Assembly: GCF_013408425.1 (NCBI RefSeq) | Contig: NZ_JACBYV010000001.1 | Coordinates: 1,178,001-1,242,000, forward strand | Reading direction: 5' to 3' | DNA from: Pseudomonas flavescens | GTDB lineage: Bacteria > Pseudomonadota > Gammaproteobacteria > Pseudomonadales > Pseudomonadaceae | DNA: 64,000 nt | Part shown: piece after piece, positions 16,990 through 26,118 of the stretch | Layout: each line of letters opens with the position of its first letter | Position numbering within the stretch: the first letter of the stretch is position 1 | The notes under the pieces: generated by a model | What the model was told of the DNA's origin: nothing | What the model saw: the letters and a program-made list of their open reading frames with translations, nothing else | Databases searched by the model: none | Translations under genes and position numbers: made by a program

Positions 16990-17925
16990 TCAGGCGCTCG
17001 CCTCGCTCATCCATTTCGGTTTCGGATAACGGCGTTCTGATGTGCCGGCCTTGAGGATCGCACCCGGCACGTCGTGGCCGATCAGGTCGGGCAGGGTGGC
17101 AGCGGCGGCCAGCAGGGCATCCAGATTCACACCGGTATCCAGGCCCATGCGCTGGAACATGTGCACCAGATCTTCCGTGCAGATATTGCCGCTGGCGCCC
17201 GGCGCATAGGGGCAGCCGCCGAGCCCGCCGAGCGATGCGTCGAAGCGGTCGATACCGGCGTTCAGCGCTGCCAGGGCGTTGGCCAGGCCCATGCCACGGG
17301 TATTGTGAAAATGCGCGGTGAACACCGCCTCGGGCCAGCGCTGCAGCGACTCGCGACAGATGCGTTCGACCTGGGCGGGATCGGCCATGCCGGTGGTGTC
17401 GCAGAGGGTCACGCCCTGCACGCCGAGATCGAGCAGGCGCTGGGTCAGCTCATGGACGCGCACCTCGGGCACCGCGCCCTCGAAGGGGCAGCCAAAGGTG
17501 GTCGACAGCGAGGCGTTGATGAACACCGCGCTGCCGCGAGTGACCTCGATGATCTCGCGAAACTGCGTCAGGGACTGTTCCGGTGTCATGCGCAGGTTGG
17601 CCAGGCCGTGGGTGTCGCTGGCCGACATCACCAGGTTGATCTCGTCCACCTGGCACGAAAGCGCCCGCTCGCAGCCGCGCACGTTGGGTACCAGCACGGT
17701 GTATTCCACCCCGTCGACACGCTGGATGCCGCGCATCACTTCTTCGGCGTCGCGCAGGTTGGGGATCGCCTTGGGCGAGGTGAACGAGGTGACTTCGATC
17801 TTCGCCAGGCCGGTCTGCGACAGTTTGTCGATGAGGGCGATCTTGGCTTCGCTCGGCACGAAGGCCGCTTCGATCTGGAAGCCGTCACGGGTGGCGACGT
17901 CCTGGATATAGAGGCGTTTGGTCAT
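16990..17925 (-). CDS. HMG-CoA-lyase-family enzyme, candidate (R)-citramalyl-CoA or HMG-CoA lyase
   Basis: 311-aa DRE-TIM metallolyase of the HMG-CoA lyase family. Catalytic positions are kept: Arg13-Asp14 (TRDGFQIE), Glu44 in KIEVTSF, His205/His207 in HFHNTRG, and Cys238 in GGCPYAPGASGN. HMG-CoA lyases normally read RDGLQNE where this has RDGFQIE, hinting at a changed acyl pocket. It lies 3' of a class III CoA-transferase gene on the same strand, 267 bp apart. No leucine-degradation genes are nearby. A CoA-transferase plus this lyase type is the pair known for (R)-citramalate (Sct/Rcl of Chloroflexus). HMG-CoA cleavage is the main alternative. The start at 17925 matches the family N-terminus. 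Confidence 0.87.
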   Translation of the reverse strand: MTKRLYIQDVATRDGFQIEAAFVPSEAKIALIDKLSQTGLAKIEVTSFTSPKAIPNLRDAEEVMRGIQRVDGVEYTVLVPNVRGCERALSCQVDEINLVMSASDTHGLANLRMTPEQSLTQFREIIEVTRGSAVFINASLSTTFGCPFEGAVPEVRVHELTQRLLDLGVQGVTLCDTTGMADPAQVERICRESLQRWPEAVFTAHFHNTRGMGLANALAALNAGIDRFDASLGGLGGCPYAPGASGNICTEDLVHMFQRMGLDTGVNLDALLAAAATLPDLIGHDVPGAILKAGTSERRYPKPKWMSEASA

Positions 17926-17997
17926 GGTGAGATCCTGATTATGTCGGTGCGTAGCATGGGTATCGCCGCGCTCAACCCAGGCTACGGGCTGCGGCTC

Positions 17998-18173
17998 GTA
18001 GGGTGGATCGGGGCACGTAGCTGATGCTTCATCCGTCCACCACAGCGATTGCATGTAAGAGGCTGGCCAAGCTTCCTTCGCTCTGCGGCACATTTGGTGG
18101 ACAAGCTCCGCGTTGTCCACCCTACGAATCCGTTGTGGCGTAGGGTGGATGGCGTTTTATCCATCCACCGTTA
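17998..18173. repeat. Tandem palindromic repeats, GTAGGGTGGA family
   Basis: Three related arms occur: GTAGGGTGGATCGG near 17998, GTTGTCCACCCTACG near 18112, and CGTAGGGTGGATGG...ATCCATCCACC to 18173. They fill the 267-bp gap between the second CoA-transferase and the lyase, where no gene is seen. Confidence 0.65.
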
Positions 18174-18192
18174 CAGGGCATGTCGGGATTTC

Positions 18193-19398
18193 TCAGATAA
18201 TCCCGCGCTCGCGCAGGCCCTTGACCTGCTCGTCGCTCAGGCCCAAGCCGGCCAAGACGTCATCGGTGTGTTCGCCGAGCTGCGGGCCACCTTCGCCGAT
18301 GCGGCCTGGCGTGCGGCTGAGTTTCGGCAGCACGCCCGGCACTTTCAGCGGGCCGGCGCTGGTGCTTACCGTCTCGATCATCTGCCGGGCCAGGTAATGG
18401 GGGTCGCTGACGATATCGGCGGCGGTGTAGGGATAGCCCGCCGGCACCCGCGCGCCCTTGAGCGCGTCGATCACCTCATCGCGGCCGCGCTGGGCAGTCC
18501 ATTCGCCAATGGCGGCATCGATCATCTCGGCGTGCTGGCTGCGCCCGTCGTTCTGCGCCAGGCGCGGATCGTCGGCCAGATCGGTGCGGCCGATCAGGTT
18601 CATCAGACGCTTGTAGATGCTGTCGCCATTGCCGGCGATCAGCACGTAGCTGCCGTCGTTGCACGGGTAGGAGTTGGAGGGCGTGATACCGGGCAAGGCG
18701 CTGCCGGCCGGTTCCCGCACGTAACCGAAGGCATCGTATTCGGGCACCAGGCTTTCCATCATCGCGAACACCGATTCGTACAGGGCGACGTCGATCTGCT
18801 GGCCCTGGCCGCTGTGGTTGCGCTCCTGCAGGGCGAGCAGTACGCCGATCACCCCATACAGCGATGACAGCGAGTCGCCGATGCTCACCCCGACCCGCAC
18901 CGGCGCCTGGCCGGGGTAGCCGGACAGGTGGCGCAGGCCGCCCATGGCTTCGCCGATCACGCCGAAGCCTGGTAGGTCGCGGTAGGGGCCGGTCTGCCCA
19001 TAGCCGGAGATGCGCAGCATGATCAGCCGCGGGTTGATGCGTGACAGTTCGTCCCAGCCCAGGCCCCATTCCTCCAACGTGCCGGGGCGGAAGTTCTCCA
19101 CCAGGATGTCGGCTTCGGCGACCAGGCGGCGGACGATGTCCTGGCCTTCGGCTTCCTTGAGGTTGAGGGTCAGCGACTGCTTGTTGCGTGACTGCACGTG
19201 CCACCAGAGCGAGGTGCCGTCCTTGATCTTGCGCCATTTGCGCAGCGGGTCGCCGATACCTGGCGGTTCGATCTTGATCACCTCGGCACCGAACTCGCCG
19301 AGCATCTTGCTGGCGAACGGGCCGGCAATCAGCTGGCCCATTTCGATGACCTTGAGCCCGGCCAGGGCCATGGGTGTAACGGTTGAGTCGACAGACAT
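18193..19398 (-). CDS. Second class III CoA-transferase (CaiB/BaiF), substrate unassigned
   Basis: 401-aa class III CoA-transferase. GLKVIEMGQLIAGPFASKMLGEFGAEVIKIE is the family N-terminus. The catalytic Asp is Asp175 in VSIGDSLSSLYGVIGVLLAL. RISGYGQTGPYRDLPG is the middle signature. The ATG at 19398 gives a family-length protein, and the 24 codons further upstream run into the divergent promoter. It pairs with the HMG-CoA-lyase-type gene downstream and is divergent from a LysR gene. It would make the CoA ester that the lyase cuts. Succinyl-CoA:(R)-citramalate transferase is the leading guess; other hydroxy- or dicarboxylates are possible. Confidence 0.88.
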   Translation of the reverse strand: MSVDSTVTPMALAGLKVIEMGQLIAGPFASKMLGEFGAEVIKIEPPGIGDPLRKWRKIKDGTSLWWHVQSRNKQSLTLNLKEAEGQDIVRRLVAEADILVENFRPGTLEEWGLGWDELSRINPRLIMLRISGYGQTGPYRDLPGFGVIGEAMGGLRHLSGYPGQAPVRVGVSIGDSLSSLYGVIGVLLALQERNHSGQGQQIDVALYESVFAMMESLVPEYDAFGYVREPAGSALPGITPSNSYPCNDGSYVLIAGNGDSIYKRLMNLIGRTDLADDPRLAQNDGRSQHAEMIDAAIGEWTAQRGRDEVIDALKGARVPAGYPYTAADIVSDPHYLARQMIETVSTSAGPLKVPGVLPKLSRTPGRIGEGGPQLGEHTDDVLAGLGLSDEQVKGLRERGII

Positions 19399-19576
19399 GT
19401 GCGAATTCCCGATGACTTGGGTCGATGGCGGCGAGCATCGCCCACGGCGGGCCTGGCCGCAATCAGTCAATCGTCAAGTCTGGCTTCGTATCTCGCGAAG
19501 GCTTATGGTGTTGCCGCTCCTGCCCGGCGCCAGCCGCTGCGGTGAGCCTTTCGCCAATCACGAAGCGGAGCTTGCC
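19399..19576. promoter_or_regulatory. Divergent promoter region, second CoA-transferase / second LysR
   Basis: A 178-bp gap between opposite genes, the usual place of LysR binding sites. CAATCAGTCAATCGTCAAG near 19460 contains three TCA/GTCAA-type steps. No confident palindrome or promoter boxes were found. Confidence 0.35.
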
Positions 19577-20506
19577 ATGCGCGTGGATTTTCTGACCCTC
19601 AAGCTGTTCGTGGCCATTGCCGATGAGCGCAGCCTGACCCGGGCCGCCGAGCGCGAGCACCTGGCGCTGGCCGCGGTGAGCAAGCGCATCAGCGACCTCG
19701 AAGCGCACCTGCGCACGCCGTTGCTGTATCGCCAGCCAAAGGGCGTAGCCTTGACGCCAGCGGGCGATGCGCTGCTGCACCACGCGCGCAACCTGCTGGA
19801 CAACATCCAGCACATGCAGGCCGACCTCAGCGAGTTCAGCGAAGGTATCAACGGCCATGTGCGCATCCACGCCAACACCTCGGCGGTGATCGCCTTTCTG
19901 CCCGAGGATCTCAGCGCCTTCACCGCCCAGCACCCGCAGATTCGTATCGATCTGGAAGAGCGGGTCAGCAGCGAGATCGTCCACGCCGTGCGCGAGGGGC
20001 TGACCGATATCGGCATCTTCGCCGGCCATGTGCAGGCCGATGGCGTGCAGGTCTTTCCCTACCGCCGCGATCGGCTGGTGCTGGTGGTGCCGAGCGAGCA
20101 TCCCCTGGCGACGCGTGAACGAGTGACGCTGCTGGAGACCGTGGGCTACGACTTCATCGGCCTGCAGAAAGAGGCGTCGCTGCACGCCCTGATCAGCGAG
20201 GCCGCGCAGCAGGTAGGCGCGCATTTGCGGGTGCGCATCCAGGTACGCAGCTTCGAGGCGATCTGCCGAATGATCCACACCGGCATGGGGATCGGCATCC
20301 TCCCCGAGCAGGCGGTGCGCACCTATCTGCCGGGCATGGCGGTACGTGCCGTGGAGATCGAGGATGCCTGGGCGATCCGCGAGTTGAACATCTGCGTACG
20401 GCACTACGACAACCTCTCGTTGATCGCTCGGCAGATGGTCGATCATCTCGCTAGCGGCTCTGCCTTCGGCAATGGCGAAGGCAGGCTTGGCCAATCAAGA
20501 ATTTAG
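19577..20506 (+). CDS. LysR-family regulator of the second acid/CoA module
   Basis: 309-aa LysR regulator. The winged helix is at about 5-65 (SLTRAAEREHLALAAVSKRISDLEAHL). The effector domain contains SFEAICRMIHTGMGIGILPE, nearly the same as in the LysR at 3020-3916, so the two are paralogues. The ATG at 19577 starts the LysR domain at residue 1; the long upstream open frame is antisense to the CoA-transferase. It is divergent from the CoA-transferase/lyase pair and followed 91 bp later by dctP2, so it likely controls both arms. Confidence 0.9.
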   Translation: MRVDFLTLKLFVAIADERSLTRAAEREHLALAAVSKRISDLEAHLRTPLLYRQPKGVALTPAGDALLHHARNLLDNIQHMQADLSEFSEGINGHVRIHANTSAVIAFLPEDLSAFTAQHPQIRIDLEERVSSEIVHAVREGLTDIGIFAGHVQADGVQVFPYRRDRLVLVVPSEHPLATRERVTLLETVGYDFIGLQKEASLHALISEAAQQVGAHLRVRIQVRSFEAICRMIHTGMGIGILPEQAVRTYLPGMAVRAVEIEDAWAIRELNICVRHYDNLSLIARQMVDHLASGSAFGNGEGRLGQSRI

Positions 20507-20564
20507 TCGCCCTCGGCGCTGCAGTAGAGTTCGTCGCGAACAAAGGCATCCGGCAGGGCACTGA

Positions 20565-21602
<1,038 letters not shown>

Positions 21603-21615
21603 AACGGAGACCGCC

Positions 21616-22008
21616 ATGCTCGACCATCTTGATCATCTGGTACTGACCGCTACCGACGCCGATGCGACCACGCACTTCTATGTCGAGGTGCTGGGCATGC
21701 GCCTGGAGACCTTCGGCAATGGCCGCAAGGCGTTCTGCTTCGGTAATCAGAAGATCAACCTGCACGTGCGTGGCCAGGAGTTCGAGCCCAAGGCTCACCT
21801 GCCGGTGCCGGGTGCGCTGGACCTGTGCTTCATCGCCAGCCAGCCTCTGGAAGAGGTGATCGCGCATCTGCAGCGAGTCGGCTGGCCGATCATCGAAGGA
21901 CCGGTGATGCGCACCGGCGCCACGGGTCCGATCCGTTCGGTGTACCTGCGCGACCCTGACCTGAACCTGATCGAGATAGCTGAGTTGGTCGGGCAGCGGA
22001 ACGTGTAG
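21616..22008 (+). CDS. VOC/glyoxalase-family protein
   Basis: 130-aa vicinal-oxygen-chelate protein, the counterpart of PA0880. Two beta-alpha-beta-beta-beta modules are seen. Likely metal ligands are His in LDHLVLT (residue 7), His in INLHVRG, and Glu in LNLIEIAEL near the C-terminus. The ATG at 21616 has a GAGACC upstream and gives the family N-terminus. Annotations of relatives as ring-cleaving dioxygenase or lactoylglutathione lyase are unproven. In this setting an epimerase or a detoxification role for a keto-acid or CoA product is possible. Confidence 0.85.
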   Translation: MLDHLDHLVLTATDADATTHFYVEVLGMRLETFGNGRKAFCFGNQKINLHVRGQEFEPKAHLPVPGALDLCFIASQPLEEVIAHLQRVGWPIIEGPVMRTGATGPIRSVYLRDPDLNLIEIAELVGQRNV

Positions 22009-22029
22009 AAGCGGCCGATGGCATGACCT

Positions 22030-22127
22030 GTAGGGGCTTGGGGGGCGCCTAGCCCTTGCTGGCGATGCGATTGTTGATACAACACCGTATCGGCGGTGGC
22101 TCTGATCGCCAGCGAGCTGGCTCCTAC
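22030..22127. repeat. Diverged REP pair between VOC gene and dctQ
   Basis: GTAGGGGCTTGG at the left and ATCGCCAGCGAGCTGGCTCCTAC at the right are a degenerate copy of the GTAGGAGC REP unit. The rest of the 319-bp gap (22009-22327) holds a TRAP-associated motif (22243-22256) and the dctQ leader, with no gene. Confidence 0.6.
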
Positions 22128-22242
22128 ACGAGAACCGCGGCCGACCGCTATCGCCACTTTCTAGCCGTTAGGTTTTTCCGCACGGATGCCTCCAGTGCTT
22201 TGCCACTAAAGGCTATTCGCCCACGCCGAAGGCCGCGTTTAC

Positions 22243-22256
22243 CAATCGTGAATATC
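22243..22256 (+). promoter_or_regulatory. Motif shared with the dctP1 upstream region
   Basis: CAATCGTGAATATC, 11 of 14 identical to the copy at 9988-10001. It suggests dctQ-dctM has its own promoter under a regulator shared with dctP1. This would suit one membrane pair serving two binding proteins. Confidence 0.25.
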
Positions 22257-22327
22257 TGCCCGCCAGACGGCGGGGTTAGAGTCGGCTTGCCAAAACAATT
22301 ACAACAACTCTCTCTGGGAGACCGCTG

Positions 22328-22960
22328 ATGACAGCTTTGCAGCGCCTGTGGGATCAGCTGGAGGAAATCGCCGTGGCGTTTCTCCTCGCGGCGATGACCC
22401 TGGTCACCTTCTCGTACGTGGTATTCAACAACCTCTACGGCGTTTTCTACGCCCTGGGTGATTCCCTGCCGTTCGCCAACGATGCGATGTTCAGCATTGG
22501 CGACGGCATCCTTTATGTCGCCCAGGAAATGACCTGGAGCGTGGCCCTGACCAAGGCCATGTTCGGCTGGCTGATCTTCGTCGGTCTGGCCTGGGGCGTG
22601 CGCATCGGTGCGCACATCGGCGTCGACCTGCTGGTGCGCATGTTCAAGCCTGCCCTGCAGAAAACCGTGGCGATCATCGCCCTGATCATCTGCCTGGCGT
22701 ATTGCGCGCTGATGGCCTACTCCAGCGAGCAGTGGGTCGCGGTGCTGTTCAACATCGGCACCGGTGCCGAGGATCTGGATCGCTTCGGCGTCCAGCAGTG
22801 GCACATCGTGATGATCGTGCCGATTGGCTTCTCTCTCATGTTCCTGCGTTTCGCCCAGGTATTGGTGCGGGTGATCCAGGACAAGCAGATTGGTTTTGGT
22901 GGTCACGGCGAAGTCGAAGACGCCATCAAACTCGCCGAAGAGACGGAGGCTAAACGATGA
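22328..22960 (+). CDS. dctQ: TRAP transporter small permease DctQ
   Basis: 210-aa small membrane subunit of the TRAP transporter. Four membrane helices are expected: about 15-40, 75-95, 110-130 and 155-175. The family landmark is ...WGVRIGAHIGVDLLVRMF. It overlaps dctM by 4 bp (ATGA), so the two are coupled. It has a GGGAGA ribosome site. It is the counterpart of PA0885. Confidence 0.93.
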   Translation: MTALQRLWDQLEEIAVAFLLAAMTLVTFSYVVFNNLYGVFYALGDSLPFANDAMFSIGDGILYVAQEMTWSVALTKAMFGWLIFVGLAWGVRIGAHIGVDLLVRMFKPALQKTVAIIALIICLAYCALMAYSSEQWVAVLFNIGTGAEDLDRFGVQQWHIVMIVPIGFSLMFLRFAQVLVRVIQDKQIGFGGHGEVEDAIKLAEETEAKR

Positions 22961-24240
22961 CCATCGCATTTCTGTTCGTCGCCCTGTTCGCGCTGATGTT
23001 CATCGGCATTCCGGTGGCGATTTCCCTGGGTTTGTCCGGGGCCATGACCATCCTGTTCTTCAGCAACGACTCGGTGCGTTCGCTGGCGATCAAGCTGTTC
23101 GAGACCAGCGAGCACTACACGCTGCTGGCGATTCCGTTCTTCCTGCTGTCGGGCGCGTTCATGACCAGCGGCGGCGTGGCCCGTCGGCTGATCGATTTCG
23201 CCAACGCCTGCGTCGGCCATATCAAGGGTGGCCTGGCCATCGCCGCGATCCTGGCGTGCATGCTGTTCGCCGCGCTGAGCGGCTCGTCGCCGGCCACGGT
23301 GGCGGCGGTCGGTTCGATCGTCATCGCCGGCATGGTGCGCTCGGGCTACAAGAAGGAGTTCGCCGCCGGTATCGTCTGTAACGCCGGTACCCTGGGCATC
23401 CTGATTCCGCCGTCGATCGTCATGGTGGTCTACGCCACCGCGACCGAGACCTCGGTGGGCAAGCTGTTCATGGCCGGCGTGGTGCCGGGGCTGCTGCTGG
23501 GCGTGTTCCTGATGATCACCATCTACATCATCGCCCGGGTGAAGAACATGCCGTCGCTGCCGCGGGCGTCGATGAGCGAGATCCTCACTGCCGGGCGCAA
23601 GGCCGGCTGGGGGCTGGCGCTGATCGTGATCATCCTCGGCGGCATCTACTCGGGCATGTTCACGCCGACCGAGGCCGCTGCGGTGGCAGCGGTGTACGCG
23701 GCCTTCGTGGCGATCTTCATCTACAAGGACATGACCGTTCGCGAGTGCCCGAAGGTGTTCGTCGAGGCCGGCAAGCTGAGCGTGGTGCTGATGTTCATCA
23801 TCGCCAACGCCATGCTGTTCGCCCACGTGCTGACCACCGAGCAGATCCCGCAGTCGATCACCGCCTGGGTCGTCGACCAGGGCTTCAGCCCGATCGAGTT
23901 CCTGATCGTGGTGAACATCGTGCTGCTGATCGCCGGCACCTTCATGGAGCCGTCGGCGATCATCCTGATCCTGGCGCCGATCCTGTTCCCGATCGCCATG
24001 CAGCTGGGCATCGACCCGATCCACCTGGGCATCATCATGGTGGTGAACATGGAGATCGGCCTGATCACGCCGCCCACGGGTCTGAACCTGTTCGTCACCT
24101 CGGCGGTCACCGGCATGCCGCTGACTCGCGTGGTGCGCGCGGTATCGCCATGGCTGCTGGTGATGCTGGCGTTCCTGATTCTGGTGACCTACGTGCCGTT
24201 CATCTCGCTGGGGCTGCCGAACTGGCTGGGCATGAACTGA
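22957..24240 (+). CDS. dctM: TRAP transporter large permease DctM
   Basis: 427-aa large transport subunit with 11-12 membrane helices. Family blocks: FIGIPVAISLGLSGA, SGSSPATVAAVGSIVI (substrate/sodium region), NAGTLGILIPPSIVMVVYA, and the C-terminal MEIGLITPPTGLNLFVTSAVTGMPL. It is the only DctM in the window and probably works with both DctP proteins. A terminator follows at 24299. Confidence 0.95.
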   Translation: MTIAFLFVALFALMFIGIPVAISLGLSGAMTILFFSNDSVRSLAIKLFETSEHYTLLAIPFFLLSGAFMTSGGVARRLIDFANACVGHIKGGLAIAAILACMLFAALSGSSPATVAAVGSIVIAGMVRSGYKKEFAAGIVCNAGTLGILIPPSIVMVVYATATETSVGKLFMAGVVPGLLLGVFLMITIYIIARVKNMPSLPRASMSEILTAGRKAGWGLALIVIILGGIYSGMFTPTEAAAVAAVYAAFVAIFIYKDMTVRECPKVFVEAGKLSVVLMFIIANAMLFAHVLTTEQIPQSITAWVVDQGFSPIEFLIVVNIVLLIAGTFMEPSAIILILAPILFPIAMQLGIDPIHLGIIMVVNMEIGLITPPTGLNLFVTSAVTGMPLTRVVRAVSPWLLVMLAFLILVTYVPFISLGLPNWLGMN

Positions 24241-24298
24241 TCACCGACTGAGCAAGGCGCTTCCTGCTCGGCAGGAGGCGCCTGGCCACTTTCCTCGT

Positions 24299-24322
24299 CC
24301 CGGCCTCTGCGCCGGGTTTTTT
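24299..24322 (+). terminator. Rho-independent terminator after dctM
   Basis: CCCGGC/GCCGGG stem with six-base loop, then TTTTTT. A further stem, GGCGCTTCCTGC/GCAGGAGGCGCC, lies just before it (about 24257-24282). Both end the TRAP operon ahead of the convergent EAL gene. Confidence 0.88.
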
Positions 24323-24327
24323 ATGGC

Positions 24328-25875
24328 TCAAACAACCTGCGGTGGCGTTTCCAGAGCCTTGAACAACGCGGGTGCAGGCATCGGCCTGGCGAACAGGTAG
24401 CCCTGCAGGAACTGCACGCCGCGCTGGCTCAGGTATTCACTCTGCTCAGCGGTTTCCACGCCTTCTGCGACCAGACCGAGCTCCAGGCGCACCGCCAGGT
24501 CGAGGATGTTGTCGAGGATATGCCGGGACAGGGCGTCGGAGCCGATCATGGAGACGAAGCTGCGATCGATCTTCAGGTAGTCGACGCGAAATTCACGCAG
24601 GTAGGCGAGGCTCGAGTGGCCGGTGCCGAAGTCGTCGATGGCGATGCGCACACCCAGCTCGCGCAGTTCGGTGAACAGCCGGTCAGTCACCGCGGTGGGC
24701 GTGATCATCTGGCGCTCGGTGAGCTCCAGCACGAGGTTGATGCGCCGGGCAGGGAAGGCCGCCAGAAAGTCGCGGCACTCTTCCAGCAGGTGCAGGTTCT
24801 GACAGTGCGCTGCCGTGACGTTGATGCCGATATGAAAACCCGGCGGCAGATCGTGCGCTCGGCTGGCGAAATCTTCGCGTACCTGGTTCATCAGGGCGCT
24901 GGTCATGGGCACGATCAGGCCGCCACGTTCGGCCAGCGGGATGAACTGATCGGGGGGCACCAGGCCTTCTCGGGGGTGCTGCCAGCGCATCAGCACCTCC
25001 ACGCCATCCCAAGTGCCATTGCGAGCGTCCACCAGAGGTTGGTAGTAGGGGATGAACTCACCCGCCTCCAGGGCGCGCTGCAGCTCGCCGCTGGGCGAGG
25101 CCGAGCGCAGGCTGAAGCGATAGGTCACGGTGCCAGCCAGTGCACCGAGCATCAGGAACAGCAGGAGCTGCGGCAGATAGTGTTCACGCATGTACTGCAG
25201 CGAGACGCCGCTCGGGTAGCTGGCCAGGACCCTGAACGGATAGCGCGACGATGCGGTGCTGTAGGGATAGTCGGTGTATTGCGTGGCCGCGCTCTGACTG
25301 ACGATGCCGTCGGCGGTCATCCAGTTCTCTCCCACCGTCAGTTGCAGGGGAACCTCCTGGCCATTGACCTGCAGCAGGTTGTTGAGGTGCTGGCCGTCGA
25401 TGCCGATGAGCACGCTTCCATTGGTGTCGCTCTGGCGGTACACCAGCAGTGCACGTTCCGGCGTGACCGGGTTGCCGGCCATCAGGCGCAGGCGACCCTC
25501 GCTGTAGGCGGCAGGTTCTTCGGCGATGCTGTACGGCCCCATCAGCGATGTGCAATAGATGATGCCGTCATGCACCAGATTGACCGAGCGCGCGAAGGGG
25601 CTGGCGGTAGCCTGGCGACGAAGTTGTGGCTCCACTTCCGCACAGGCGCGGCCCGATAGCTCGATCACTGCATCGGCAGCCTGAGCGGCATTGTCGAGTA
25701 CCACTTCCAGCTGGGCCTGGGCATCCAGCGCGCTCTTTTCCGCGCGATTGGTCAGCAGCGTCGCGGCCTGCCAGTACATCAGCGGTATGCCCAGCAGCAG
25801 CGGCAGTGCCGCGACACCCAATGAGGTGCTCAGGCGCCGAGCGCGTCCGCGGGAGCGAAGAGTGGAGAAGGGCAT
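24328..25875 (-). CDS. Membrane-bound CSS-motif EAL phosphodiesterase (c-di-GMP)
   Basis: 515-aa cyclic-di-GMP phosphodiesterase. A membrane helix lies at about 18-40. The periplasmic CSS-motif sensor follows (about 45-230), with the Cys pair seen as Cys77 (GRACAEV) and the CTS of YCTSLMG, a variant of CSS. A second helix lies at about 236-253, then the EAL domain (about 265-510). The signature reads EVLMRW instead of EAL, but the other catalytic residues are kept: INVTAAH, ELTERQ, IDDFGTG, LKIDRSF, EGVET and QGYLFARP. It is probably active and redox-sensitive through the periplasmic Cys pair, as known for this family. It is unrelated to its neighbours. Confidence 0.9.
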   Translation of the reverse strand: MPFSTLRSRGRARRLSTSLGVAALPLLLGIPLMYWQAATLLTNRAEKSALDAQAQLEVVLDNAAQAADAVIELSGRACAEVEPQLRRQATASPFARSVNLVHDGIIYCTSLMGPYSIAEEPAAYSEGRLRLMAGNPVTPERALLVYRQSDTNGSVLIGIDGQHLNNLLQVNGQEVPLQLTVGENWMTADGIVSQSAATQYTDYPYSTASSRYPFRVLASYPSGVSLQYMREHYLPQLLLFLMLGALAGTVTYRFSLRSASPSGELQRALEAGEFIPYYQPLVDARNGTWDGVEVLMRWQHPREGLVPPDQFIPLAERGGLIVPMTSALMNQVREDFASRAHDLPPGFHIGINVTAAHCQNLHLLEECRDFLAAFPARRINLVLELTERQMITPTAVTDRLFTELRELGVRIAIDDFGTGHSSLAYLREFRVDYLKIDRSFVSMIGSDALSRHILDNILDLAVRLELGLVAEGVETAEQSEYLSQRGVQFLQGYLFARPMPAPALFKALETPPQVV

Positions 25876-26118
25876 GAGGGTCCTTGGTCCGGATGGCTGT
25901 AATCAGCTTAGCGAAAGCTGTACGGCAAGAATGTCCGCTGCGTCTCGAATCGTCTGCAGCGCGCGGCCGAACGGCGTGCCGAGGATCTTTCGCTGGCCGG
26001 GCGGAGCGGCTGCGACCAAGGTCTAGCGGCGGTAAGACCATGGTCGAATGGTTGTAAGCAGGGGGGATGGTTACAAATGTACTCATAGAAGAACAACATC
26101 AATAACCGAGGTGATTCA

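Noticed and set aside
16990..17925. Reading the lyase as the leucine-pathway HMG-CoA lyase
   Set aside because: No liu-type genes are near it, its neighbour is a CoA-transferase, and the RDGFQIE motif differs. The activity is left open rather than called as HMG-CoA lyase.
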